A stretch of 13,130 bases of DNA from Cudoniella acicularis (lineage: Eukaryota > Ascomycota > Leotiomycetes > Helotiales > Helotiaceae), in assembly GCA_013054445.1 (NCBI GenBank), contig JAAMPI010001557.1:1-13130 (forward strand), in the 5' to 3' direction. The notes beneath the pieces are model-generated. The model was given only the letters and a program-made list of their open reading frames with translations, was not told the origin of the DNA and did not search any database. The translations under genes and the position numbers were made by a program. Shown piece after piece: positions 1 through 8,536 of this stretch (positions within the stretch are counted from its first letter, which is position 1; every line of letters starts with the position of its first letter).

Positions 1-400
1 GAGGCATGACTCTATATATGGGTGCAAGCAGTGCAACGTTTACTTATGTCAAAATAGGGGTTGTTTTGATGTATTTCACCGGCAAAGTTGAGAATTGATG
101 CTTTTGATACGCGAATACCGCTCTCTAATTGGCTATAATTAAGCGAGAATCGATGCGCACGGGCCAGGGCGCTCTGGTGGCAGCGTAGCGGATAGGGCAT
201 TTTACAAGTAAATCAAAAATTAAAAATCGTAAGTTTTAAAAAGGTAATTAATAAATACTATCTTTATCTTCTAAAACTCGCGATTATTTATATTATAAAC
301 TATAATTATTCTTAGTTATTTTGTAACTTCAAAGTGATCGCGGCAAGTCTAGTTTTTAGAAGCCTGAAGGAAGGGTCGCGAAGCCTAAAAATCGCTTAAA
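1..400. other. AT-rich gene-poor flank
   Basis: Roughly 200-330 is very AT-rich, made of T/A runs with many stop codons in all frames, and no intact gene is visible. The composition is unlike the coding DNA that starts near 435. In filamentous fungi such blocks are usually decayed, RIP-mutated transposons. That origin is inference here; the sequence only shows the base composition and the lack of coding. Confidence 0.6.
12..200 (-). pseudogene. Possible Tc1/mariner-type transposase N-terminal relic
   Basis: The minus strand reads open for 62 codons. It carries a stretch around residues 20-39 (LNYSQLESGIRVSKASILNF) that resembles the helix-turn-helix of fungal Tc1/mariner or pogo-like transposases, which often read 'G.sYsqi...tGVSksTi..i...A...g'. 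A basic, Arg-rich start and a following Asn/Pro segment also fit loosely. No catalytic DDE part follows, so at most this is an N-terminal fragment. The resemblance is from memory of the family pattern and could be chance. Confidence 0.25.
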
Positions 401-401
401 A

Positions 402-1016
402 ATGCCCTGTAAGAACCAGACTTCTGACCTCAGGCTCGTAACCTCCTCTCACGTTTCCCTTTACCTAACAACATACGGTCCACCTATTGGTACTGCACTT
501 GGAATCTGTGCTTGGCTCGAGACTACCAAGGGAACGTACGGAACGATCAACATCGACACCACGTTTGAGAATTGGCCTATGTTCACAGGCTGTCTCGTCA
601 GTCTTGTAATTCCGCTCTTGATGTGGGGTGCCATGCGACCATTTATGAAAGAGGCTTATGATTGGGATCTTCTTTTCCTAATGGTTGCTCGGGATCCCGG
701 ACCGGGTGATAAAAGCTTTACGCACGAAGATGATGACAGTTTAGGATTAGGCTACGACACTAAGGAACTTCCCCAGGCGTCATTTATGGAGAAAAGTGTA
801 TCTGCGGTTCTTTGTCTGATATTCTTGATTATTATTCCGTTTCCGATGTATGGGAGCGGACATGCCATGTCTAGAAAGTTCTTTATTGTGTGGACTGTTC
901 TAGTATTCTTGTGGAGTTGGACAGCAGCGTTGATGATTTGGTTTATGCCCGTTTGGCCGTCGAGGAAAGCTTTGGTAAAGGTTGCGAAGGGAATTTTCGA
1001 CCGGGAAGAAGGCTGA
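402..1016 (+). pseudogene. C-terminal fragment of DUR3-type urea/polyamine symporter
   Basis: This open frame of 204 codons matches the end of fungal DUR3/UreA proteins, plasma-membrane proton symporters of the sodium:solute symporter family that import urea and polyamines. Visible family marks are TYGPPIGTALG and a YG..N.DTT segment, then a hydrophobic helix after WPMFTG, the cytosolic YDWD motif (residues 86-89), a last loop, PFPMYGSG, and two more transmembrane stretches. It ends near a basic tail as the family does. Full DUR3 proteins are about 650-700 residues, so about two thirds are missing. The frame is open upstream only to position 360, where a stop occurs, and the family likeness begins near 460. 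A CTGAC..CTCAG stretch at 426-433 looks like an old intron acceptor, so the surviving piece may be the last exon. Upstream is AT-rich DNA with no further exon. The ATG at 402 is therefore probably not an original start. A working gene with a very long intron reaching outside the window is possible but unlikely. Confidence 0.7.
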
Positions 1017-2149
1017 GCGCCCGCGGAGAGTGTGCGCGGTGTTGACGTTGATGGTGTGAATGAGGTAGTGGAGGTGAAGCATGACTTGAAGGTCTAGTTG
1101 AGCCTGATGCTCTGCTGCTTATTGCAATATCAGGCTTCTTTACCTCGAGTACCCTCCTTGAATCTGAACATCCGTGCAATTTTTCAACTGCGGGAAATTC
1201 ACAGACATTGTTGGGTTCAAATAACAATCAACGAGCCAACAAATTCTAGTTTTGCCATCGCTATTGAGTTCAGGGTTCGGACTTCCAATAAGCTTAGCTT
1301 TCTTAGCTAGACCGAACTGTCGGCCTGAATTGAAGTGAGAAGAGCTGAAGGATCGGTCGCTATCTGAGCACCAGCGGTGGCATTCTGGAGGACTAATCCA
1401 TAAGTTGAAATATCCTAAGTCATATTTGTGATATTATTCATTACGAAAAATCCTGTATCACTGCCCATTATCTGTATTCTTCGTAGACTCCGTCTGATAA
1501 TAAAATTCAATATCCAACACGGCAAAGAGAGTAATCTCAACTGCCAGTGTAAACTGTCCCACGGCCCAAACAGGCTTATCTGTTAGCGAGTGCGGATCAC
1601 AAGTATCTGCAACATTTCAGCCCTGACTTCGGCCGTGACCGTAATATCCACGACCTTCAAATCGATGGTCGCTTTAGCAAGGAGAGCAACCAAGACAAGA
1701 ACTTCGAAGAATAATCTTTCAAACGAGGTTTTTAACAACCAAATTTGCGAAGTGCAAATTTGCAGGATTTCAAGGGGGTATGTCTACCTCCGTCGCAGAA
1801 AACGACGTACCGCGGATTTGCTCGAAGAGAGCACAAGATAGCTTTGGTGGTGTTGAGTGGCTCTGAACGGGCGATCATAGACAAGAACCAAGCATGAAGA
1901 CGCACGACTAATGATGGAAAAATAATTCATGCCACCGAAATCGCAGACACAGAGCAAAACTTCCAAAAATAAGCTTGTGAGGTGCAGTAGATATGATAGA
2001 AATATAGCTGTCATGTAAAGAAAATGGTATCAATATAGATTAAATTAAATTATGCAGTGTCGTGAGCAGGGTCATCTGACCCTTTAGCTAGATTTTCCTC
2101 CTCTTGATACTGAAAATCTATCCTTGTCCAATCAATCGTCTCCAGGTTG
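1017..2149. other. Gene-free interval downstream of the transporter fragment
   Basis: I see no gene I can support. Short open frames exist (for example 1590-1841 on plus), but they show no family motif, no convincing start context and no partner exons. The base composition is mixed, less AT-rich than 200-330. One clear inverted repeat lies at 1740-1762. The part nearest 2149 should hold the 3' untranslated region of the minus-strand gene ending at 2150. Confidence 0.5.
1740..1762. repeat. Perfect 9-bp inverted repeat with 5-nt spacer
   Basis: CAAATTTGC at 1740-1748 is followed by the spacer GAAGT and then GCAAATTTG at 1754-1762. Each arm also contains the 8-bp palindrome CAAATTTG, so the site can be read either as a hairpin or as two copies of one palindrome. 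No function is assigned. Confidence 0.6.
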
Positions 2150-4116
2150 CTAGCTTTTTATAGAGCTTGAGCTGGCTGTCATTTTATCTATACTTGACGT
2201 ACTGGGAGGGTCAAGACTGTTCCACCCTTTAATTCCTGTCTCTGAAGTTGCTGTTGCTTCGTCCGCTGTCGTGCTCGCGGTGTCATCTGCTGCAGTTCCA
2301 AGCATGCCCATTAAGAAATGGTCTTGATTCTCGATCATAAACACCAGCGTGTCGGCTGCTCGAACATGGTCGAGAACCGACATCCCAACACTTGCCTCTC
2401 TCGCAAGCAAGCTGGGTTGAAATGCTGCTACCATTCGCGCAGAAGTCATCTTGTTCGTGTTGGACTTTTCTATAAACACTGCAATGGCATCGAGGAGATA
2501 AAGAAGAAGTTGTCGATTGAGAGGAGGGAATTCTGCGATGTGTTGTTGAAGGGTCGAAATGGCGACGTCGATCGAGAATGCGTTGCGGTCATAACCTTCA
2601 TCGTTTTCATAAACAGTAGGACCGAGTATAGACGTACATTTGTCGTAAAATTCATACGGTATCACAGGTTCGGGAAGGCGCTTGAGATACCTCAAAAGGC
2701 ATGTTGCGGCCTCATAAACAGAATACCCTGTCCAATCAAGTTTCCTGCCGTAGTTTTGATCCGGTCCCGGAGTGTCGAAACGCATCTCAAGTTCATGAAC
2801 ACGAACTGCTGAACCATTGCGAGCAAAAATATCTTCACTTGTTGTCCCTGTATAGTCTGTCAGCGGTAGCTCGGAGGAGAATAGAAGTCAACATACCCTT
2901 TTCCTTGAGATATACACCAATCTTCGCGACCACAACAGGCAAATAGCCATATATATAGGACCTTCCACCTGCATCAGCCAGACTGATAGAAGCATTGGCG
3001 TACGCAATGCTACGGCGGAGTGGTACTCCAAATATCATTGTGGGAATGTCTACACTTCCTGCGTCGGCTTGAGGAGGTGTTGTACGTCGAGCCCACCATG
3101 ACTTGAGAGCCTTCTTCGTTTCAGAGGTAACCTTACTTGAGCCGCTCTGTTTCTCGGGAATGTTCTTGTTTGCATTACCAAAATCAATTTGAGTACCAGT
3201 AAAGTCTCCAAAGCTGTAGATATTACTGTTGCTTAGATCTTGTTCATAGATCGGGAGAGCTTGCACCGCAATAATCGAAATATTGTCTGCGAGACTCAGA
3301 CCTGATAACATCGACCATGACGCAGTCCTGCCTGCTGAAGAAATGGCAGAGAATGCGCCATTGTCGGTCCTTACCGCTGATCGTTTGTACACCCAGGAAT
3401 TACCCAGTTCCTCTTCAAAGGCAAAACCTTGTGCGTTCCGCTGAAAGTTATCAGGTGCTGGCTGTATATTCTCGATTTTGGTGAATGTCGGCAAGGCTGC
3501 AGGGAGTTGGATTGTAACTCCAAGTCCTACTTCTATAGAAGCTAGACGTTGTGCAATCAATATATTGCTCTCAAGAACGCGTTGAATCGTCGTTGATAGC
3601 ATATCAACTGCATCTTCCGCCATTCTCATAGACTCACTAAAACGGAATGTGAACAAGGGCATTATGTATTTGAATAAAGCAAGCTCACCAAGTTAGGATG
3701 GTCATCATCAAAGTCAAAGTGCTTTTGTGCACCTCCAATTTTTGCATATGTTCCTGAATGGTCGAAGTCTTAGTTGCCCAGCGTAGGCGATCCAGCAGTC
3801 CCATGTTAGCATCTGCCCCCAGAGTTTCCACAAAGACATCGAGGTCTGAAAAGGTGGTCACACAAGCCGAAAGTGTAATGACAATCTGTTCGACCAGAAT
3901 CAATGAAGTGCGATTTCGGCCGACTTGAGATTTTCCGATTAGCATCAATTGCAACTGCGATAGTACAATTCTGATACCATCGACGCTTGACTTCATCTCT
4001 TTGATCTCCTCGGGTGCATTGGCAGCCTTCTTGATAAGCGGCTGTAATGTGGATGAGACCTGATCTGCTGCCGTCAAGAGGCCAATAATGGCCATAGTAA
4101 CACTGAGAGGATCCAT
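2150..4116 (-). CDS. HeLo-like_N (STAND-type N-terminal) + RhoGAP fusion protein, three exons
   Basis: I join three exons on the minus strand: 4116-3689, 3636-2897 and 2847-2150. The introns are 3688-3637 (GTGAGC..TTTTAG, 52 nt) and 2896-2848 (GTATGT..TACAG, 49 nt, with a GCTGAC branch site). Together they give 621 residues in one frame. Residues 1 to about 190 start with MDPLSVTMAIIGLLTAADQV and run through 'LTLMMTIL-TCES' across the first splice into a long helix ending 'RLASIE'. This is the pattern of the fungal N-terminal domain of STAND/NLR proteins (HeLo-like_N). Residues about 210-300 hold a linker seen with this N-terminal type (FAFEEELGNSWVYKR, then WSMLSGLSLAD). Residues about 345-565 are a Sac7-like RhoGAP domain: FGVPLRRS, YIYGYLPVVVAK, LDWTGYSVYEAA, RYLKRLPEPVIP, LNRQLLLYLLD, NKMT, FQPSLL and IENQDHFL. 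Such domains normally switch off Rho1-type GTPases. Here the splice join reads EDIFARNGS, so the arginine-finger position is Ala398, with an Arg one place later. The conserved Asn after NKMT is Arg527. Catalytic activity is therefore doubtful. No NACHT, NB-ARC or repeat domain is present. The last ~55 residues are Ser/Thr-rich. The start ATG at 4116 is favoured by the domain beginning exactly there. Confidence 0.85.
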
Positions 4117-4360
4117 GATTGAGGGTCTCGAGACTGAAACCTCTCTTGAGGTTGTACTGAGATGGAAGTGAACAAATGTGCGACGAAGTGCATATCAATG
4201 AGGCTGGGGCTGAGCGGTAATCAGCTGCAAGCCCGCATCCTTCGTGAGCTGTATAATAGACCTGCTATCTACCTTCCAAGCCGGAATACATACACTCCTT
4301 TTGGGCAGAAATAATAGGCCGATACTAGCACACCGGATAATCGAGGAACATCAAGGAGAC
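4117..4360 (-). promoter_or_regulatory. Upstream region of the HeLo-like/RhoGAP gene
   Basis: About 240 bp of mixed-composition DNA precedes the ATG at 4116 before the AT-rich block begins. It should hold the 5' untranslated region and core promoter. I see no clear TATA box or named factor site. A longer alternative start in another frame (up to 4198) has no family support. Confidence 0.35.
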
Positions 4361-4503
4361 TTCAATTTCATTGCTATATTTAATAGTACAAATAGTTTGT
4401 TAAACTTATGAAACGTAGTATATGTATTCCGTAGAAAGTAAAATACTAAGGCTTAAAGTTTTAACGAGGAATGATTTGTTATATCCGAAATAATCTAGTG
4501 TCA

Positions 4504-4539
4504 GGGGAGTGTGTCAATATTGACCACTCATTTCTCCCC
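4504..4539. repeat. Imperfect palindrome centred on TCAATATTGA
   Basis: The core GTCAATATTGAC (4513-4524) is flanked by GAGTG on the left and CACTC on the right with one inserted base. After a four-base ATTT bulge on the right, the outer arms GGGG(AG) and (CT)CCCC also pair. It could form a hairpin or mark the end of a mobile element. No function is assigned. Confidence 0.5.
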
Positions 4540-4625
4540 CGAGGAGATACATTAATTATTTAGCGAGCGCGTAAGCAATTGCCCGCAAAGAAAAAAGAAC
4601 ATATGATTTCGCGGGGTAAGAACAC

Positions 4626-4641
4626 CAAAAGTCGACTTTTG
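4626..4641. repeat. 16-bp perfect palindrome centred on a SalI-type GTCGAC
   Basis: CAAAAGTC followed by GACTTTTG is an exact palindrome. With one extra G on the right, the pairing extends outward to CAC (4623-4625) and GTG (4643-4645). It lies in the gene-free AT-rich block about 90 bp after the previous palindrome. Confidence 0.6.
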
Positions 4642-5138
4642 CGTGCCAAACAGCTAGGAATTATAAGCGCACGACGACGGCTTTTTATTAATTCGCGAGC
4701 CTTGTATACAATTTTAATTTATTACTTGGAGAATTAATAAAAGATGTGTATGTCGCCGTAAATGAATTTATATCGTGTTCAGAATCGTTTATTAGTGAGT
4801 AATTAATTAATTAAGATTAGAATTTCAAATATAAAATCACGGGGTAATTTAATCTCGCTCACTAAGAATACTTAATAAATACTAGGTACTCTTAGGGGCC
4901 ATATGCGCCTAATGAACGCTAGCGAAAGAAAGAAGCAAAATTAGGTCTCTAGGAATCCTTAGAACAAGTAAGGGGAGCAGAACAGGCGTCCCCGGGTGGG
5001 AAACTACAGCCGAGTCGGATGTAACGTTAGTTTAAGGTAATACATTTTGGGGTTGAATGAGGCTGGTGAAGTTTGAGCCATTCGAGAGTCGGTAAAAAGA
5101 TTATATATAGTTCAACCCGCGGAAAAGATAAGGGGCTA

Positions 5139-5201
5139 TGTAAGACAATGTCTCTGACGATGAGGCTATAAGGTAACTTTCATGTCGTTGTAAGACATTG
5201 T
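5139..5201. repeat. 13-bp imperfect direct repeat spaced 50 bp
   Basis: TGTAAGACAATGT at 5139-5151 recurs as TGTAAGACATTGT at 5189-5201, one mismatch in 13. The core AAGACAATGTC/GACATTGT also contains a partly inverted GACA..TGTC element. The function is unknown; chance is possible in AT-rich DNA. Confidence 0.4.
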
Positions 5202-5617
5202 AGGGCGTATCCCCGAGAACTTAAGATATAATACTTCATCAGGTAAATAACTGAAAGGTCTGGATATCAGAAGATAGAACATACCCCGGGCGGAAGAAAA
5301 ATCTGGAACACTTGTAAATTAAAGCCCTTGCACTTAAACATTCGACCCCCTAAGTGACAGAAGACAACTTCGTACACGATATAAGAAAGGAATGCAAAAC
5401 AAACGGAGAGGAATATCCGAAAAAGGAAGCAAACAAGAGTAACGAATGGAAGTTATTTAAGATAACAGACGTTGTCTATTTAGATATAGTATACCTATAG
5501 CTTCTACAACCATAATTGGCCGGTAATACAAAACCATCGCTATGCAGATGCAGCAATCTATTTCACTATGCCGCCATACGCCATGCCTTGAACGCCATAT
5601 CCTATGTTGAGACACCA

Positions 5618-7954
5618 CTACCTCTTCGGCGCCCAGTTCTCCAACCACTTCCTCGCATCATCAAGCCTTCCCGCCTCAGCTTCGCAGGCAGCAACGCACC
5701 ACTCGAAATCAAAGATACTCTCAGCAGCCAGCATTTCCGCCAATTTCCTCCGCTTTTGACTTGAGTCATCAACACAGAAATACATCGCTGCACTCCGATC
5801 CTCATATATGGCCATAAGTGGTCTCACCATCGGCAGAGCTTCCTGCGCAGAAAGAGATTCATTGCCTTTTCCGGCTTTGGCTCTAGCAGTCTTGCAGAAT
5901 TCGTTCGTGCACCAGGCGTTGCCGCAGCCTTTGATTAATTGGCCTAGGTATCGGCGCTCAACTCTTCGTTTTAGAGCTTTGCCTTCGGGGTCGAAGATGC
6001 TGACATATAGGGGACCAAAGCAAATACTGCAGATTCCGAGGTCGTTTCCAGGTCCTTGTCCCATTCGACTTCCGGCTCCAATTCCACCATTCTTGCCTAC
6101 GCCATGAAGTGTACGGCCGCAGTTGACGTTTCTGCATATGGCAGGTTTAGATCGCGATGCCTTTTCCAAGTCATGATGTCGTAAATGGGTGGCCATGTCT
6201 CGAAGCCGTATAATCTTGGAGCAGAGGTGGCAGTCGGTTGTTCTTGCGCCGTCGGCGAGTTCATGTGCTGTTAATCCTGAAATGAGAGCCTCGGGAGAAG
6301 GATCGAAGGGATCGCCCTCTTGTGGTACTTCGAGATGACAAAATTGGCAAAGGATGATTTTCCCAGGACATATCGAAGTTCGGTGGGTGGCAAAGTCTCT
6401 GAGATTTGAGGCTTCGTATGGACAGTTGGGACAGGGTCGAGATTGATGCGTGATTTCATCGTGTTTTAATTTGCTTGACGTGGTGTTTCCATGTGCAAAA
6501 TCATAAGGACAATGCCAATGATCTTCCCACTCCCGAGACTTCTTTTGGAAAACATTCGAGCAGTGAGGGCATAGAATGTTATTTCGTAAACAGAAATTCT
6601 CGTGAAGCATCATGGTTCGTTTTGGAATCCATTTTTGACAATTTTTGCATTGTTCCTCATCTGGAGAATGCATTTCTGTATCTTCATCCAATGATACGGG
6701 GTTCTTTGCAGAGCCTGCGCCAGCTTCTTTTGGTATTAGTTGTACTCGCAGAGAGAATTTGCGCGGGACTGATGCTTGCCCATCTCCGACAGGGTGTGCG
6801 CGGACGGAAACAAGTAAGGCTTCTGCATTTTCCAATTCGACATTTGTAGGTTGTATGACGATCTTCTTCGAATCATCATTGCTGAAGTCCCCAAAAACAT
6901 GCTCGTCCTCTCTTGGCCTCGCTCTCTGTCGTGGTGAGAAGGGACTTACAAACAGCTGCACATCCTCGCCGTCTTCAGTAGCCAATTCGATATCAATCAC
7001 TTGCGTTCGATCCCAAGAGGGCAGTCGGTAATCAACATAATCTCCGTTCAGCACCTGCCCGGTTGTTACTTTCCATATACTCAAATCACCCCCCACAGAA
7101 CTTCCTTCAGCAGTTCCAGGAGCCTTTTGTGCTTTCGCCGCAATTTGCTTCAATGTCTCCCGCGCTTGTTCCTCATTCAGAGCCTCAATATCCACTTCCA
7201 AATCTGTATCTACAACGCATATGCCATCTCCTTCTGGTGCGAGCTTATCGATCAGGAACCGGAATTCTTCTGACTTCGATGACCCTCGGACGGTGAGTAT
7301 TTCCCCACTTGTCAATGTCGTGAAGTTTTCTCGCAGATGTCTTTCCAACAATGACTTCCAGTCCTCGGGATTGTATCCTGCCTCTAGAGGGCGCAATCGA
7401 ACGTATGCTCCTTTCGGTAATTGTTTTGCATGAACAGTGATTTGCGGAGGCTCCTCGTCGTCATCATCATCGTCCCCGGTAAGGTCGATTGGCTGGGTAA
7501 GGTCCACGGGCGCAGAAGGAGATCCAGTGCCGTTGGAGTGTATAGACGAACGTTTGGACCGTGGTTTCGGCTCTTCGACTCCCAATGCCTCCAGCAGAAA
7601 TGGACTCAATTCGACCTCTCCTTCTTCCGCCGAAAACTCCCGAATCCCCGCGTGTACCACATTGCCGTTCTTCGAATTTACCAGGCGAAATGTAAGAGGG
7701 TGTGGGAGCTGTTGTTGGGTATCCCGCCACTCGGATTGCTGTGCGCGCGCTGCTGCGAGGGAATATGGATTGAATGGATCGAAGGTGGCGTTTAGTGGCC
7801 GAGTCGTAGAGGTGACTGTGACTGTAGATGCGGCGAGGAGCTGCTCAAGTGCAGATTGTGGGAGGAGGATCTTGTCCCCTGGCAGAGTCTTGTTGCTCCT
7901 GGCTGCTACCTTGAAGACGGCAGACCAGGCAAGAGAGATCTCGGGCATGGTCAT
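5618..7954 (-). CDS. UFD1-family protein with zinc-finger array and C-terminal AZUL-type domain
   Basis: This is a single uninterrupted reading frame of 778 residues. Residues about 1-255 match the UFD1 double-barrel fold: DKILLPQSALEQL near 27-39, HPLTFRLVN near 85-93, VELSPFLLEALGV, then VRLRPLEAGY and DWKSLLERHLRENFTTLTSG near 185-217. UFD1 works with NPL4 and the Cdc48/p97 ATPase to extract ubiquitinated proteins for the proteasome. An acidic D-rich patch lies at 160-168. A run of Cys/His pairs at 436-595 (C436-C439, H451, C455, C462-C465, H479, C482, C508-C511, C536-C539, C575-C578) looks like TRAF-type/C2H2 zinc fingers. C607-C612 and C642-C645 lead into RRYLGQLIKGCGNAWCTNEF (668-687), closely like the AZUL zinc domain of the UBE3A ligase. 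It is about twice as long as yeast Ufd1 (361 residues), which suggests a filamentous-fungal UFD1-like family rather than the core subunit. ATGs at 7954 and 7948 are both usable. It faces an F-box gene across a shared promoter. Confidence 0.9.
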   Translation of the reverse strand: MTMPEISLAWSAVFKVAARSNKTLPGDKILLPQSALEQLLAASTVTVTSTTRPLNATFDPFNPYSLAAARAQQSEWRDTQQQLPHPLTFRLVNSKNGNVVHAGIREFSAEEGEVELSPFLLEALGVEEPKPRSKRSSIHSNGTGSPSAPVDLTQPIDLTGDDDDDDEEPPQITVHAKQLPKGAYVRLRPLEAGYNPEDWKSLLERHLRENFTTLTSGEILTVRGSSKSEEFRFLIDKLAPEGDGICVVDTDLEVDIEALNEEQARETLKQIAAKAQKAPGTAEGSSVGGDLSIWKVTTGQVLNGDYVDYRLPSWDRTQVIDIELATEDGEDVQLFVSPFSPRQRARPREDEHVFGDFSNDDSKKIVIQPTNVELENAEALLVSVRAHPVGDGQASVPRKFSLRVQLIPKEAGAGSAKNPVSLDEDTEMHSPDEEQCKNCQKWIPKRTMMLHENFCLRNNILCPHCSNVFQKKSREWEDHWHCPYDFAHGNTTSSKLKHDEITHQSRPCPNCPYEASNLRDFATHRTSICPGKIILCQFCHLEVPQEGDPFDPSPEALISGLTAHELADGARTTDCHLCSKIIRLRDMATHLRHHDLEKASRSKPAICRNVNCGRTLHGVGKNGGIGAGSRMGQGPGNDLGICSICFGPLYVSIFDPEGKALKRRVERRYLGQLIKGCGNAWCTNEFCKTARAKAGKGNESLSAQEALPMVRPLMAIYEDRSAAMYFCVDDSSQKRRKLAEMLAAESIFDFEWCVAACEAEAGRLDDARKWLENWAPKR

Positions 7955-8536
7955 GATTGTGACAAAGGCGAGGAGTTTTGAAGGTATTCCCAGTGGCTAA
8001 TGCGCATTTCAAGAACAACAGATGAAGTGCGATTTGGAGGAGAGAGAAACAAGGCTTTGTACCCAGCGAACAAGTATTAACGAGTCCTAGAAGTGAGGAT
8101 TTGTGACGAGGTTTTGTCAGCCTTTCGAGAAGATGCTATTGCCGCGACCGCACGTGATTATCACGATAAGGCGATAACGGTTAAGCTTAAATTCGGGTAA
8201 ACCCCGGGTGAGAAAACAAAGGCACGTGCCTCAACATTTGGCTGGCGCTGGTCCGCTAAATGATGAATGGGCCGATGCGAAGCGCTCATGAGCTCATCCA
8301 AGATCCAGTTCCCCGACTTCCAACCAAAGGAGTTCGCCAACCTTCAACATTGGGGATCCCAGCGTGTCTCACACCGTCTGCAGTTGCCTGGCCACATCTC
8401 CATCTGTATCTACATCTAAATACCCATTCGCATCCTCGTATATTTCCCATCTTTCTATACTTCCCACCTTTCCATCCTTCTTGGGCCCTCGCATTCCACC
8501 GCATACCACCGCATAGGAAAAGTACTGGCCATTGCC
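7955..8536. promoter_or_regulatory. Divergent promoter with CACGTG and GATA sites
   Basis: This 582-bp interval separates two head-to-head genes. It contains CACGTG at 8151-8156 and the 10-bp palindrome GGCACGTGCC at 8221-8230. Three HGATAR-type sites sit within 20 bp: TTATCA 8158-8163, CGATAA 8164-8169 and CGATAA 8172-8177. CACGTG is the site of bHLH factors such as Cbf1, and HGATAR that of fungal GATA factors (AreA, SreA and others). The grouping is seen directly; use by these factors is inference. The part close to 8536 is CT-rich. Confidence 0.5.

Larger units (their letters stand above)
4361..5460. other. AT-rich gene-free block, probable decayed mobile DNA
   Basis: This 1.1-kb stretch has no credible open frame. 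It includes long TTAATTAATTAATTAAG-like runs near 4800-4815 and dense stop codons. It carries imperfect palindromes (4504-4539, 4626-4641) and an imperfect direct repeat (5139-5151 and 5189-5201). These features fit a degraded, RIP-affected transposon or MITE, but no transposase or reverse transcriptase motif is left, so the class cannot be named. Confidence 0.5.

Noticed and set aside
1590..1841. 83-codon plus-strand open frame as a small gene
   Set aside because: No family likeness, no splice partners, and it overlaps the hairpin repeat. Likely chance.
2318..2946. Plus-strand open frames of 81-164 codons
   Set aside because: Antisense to the RhoGAP exon, whose motifs are clear; the plus frames have no domain.
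3637..3662. ATG at 3662 as the start of a separate minus-strand gene
   Set aside because: It lies inside the 52-nt intron. Splicing gives a continuous HeLo-like helix (TILTCESMRMAEDAVD), which is the better explanation.
6475..8000. Several plus-strand open frames of 70-187 codons
   Set aside because: They lie antisense within the well-supported UFD1-family gene and show no family motif of their own.
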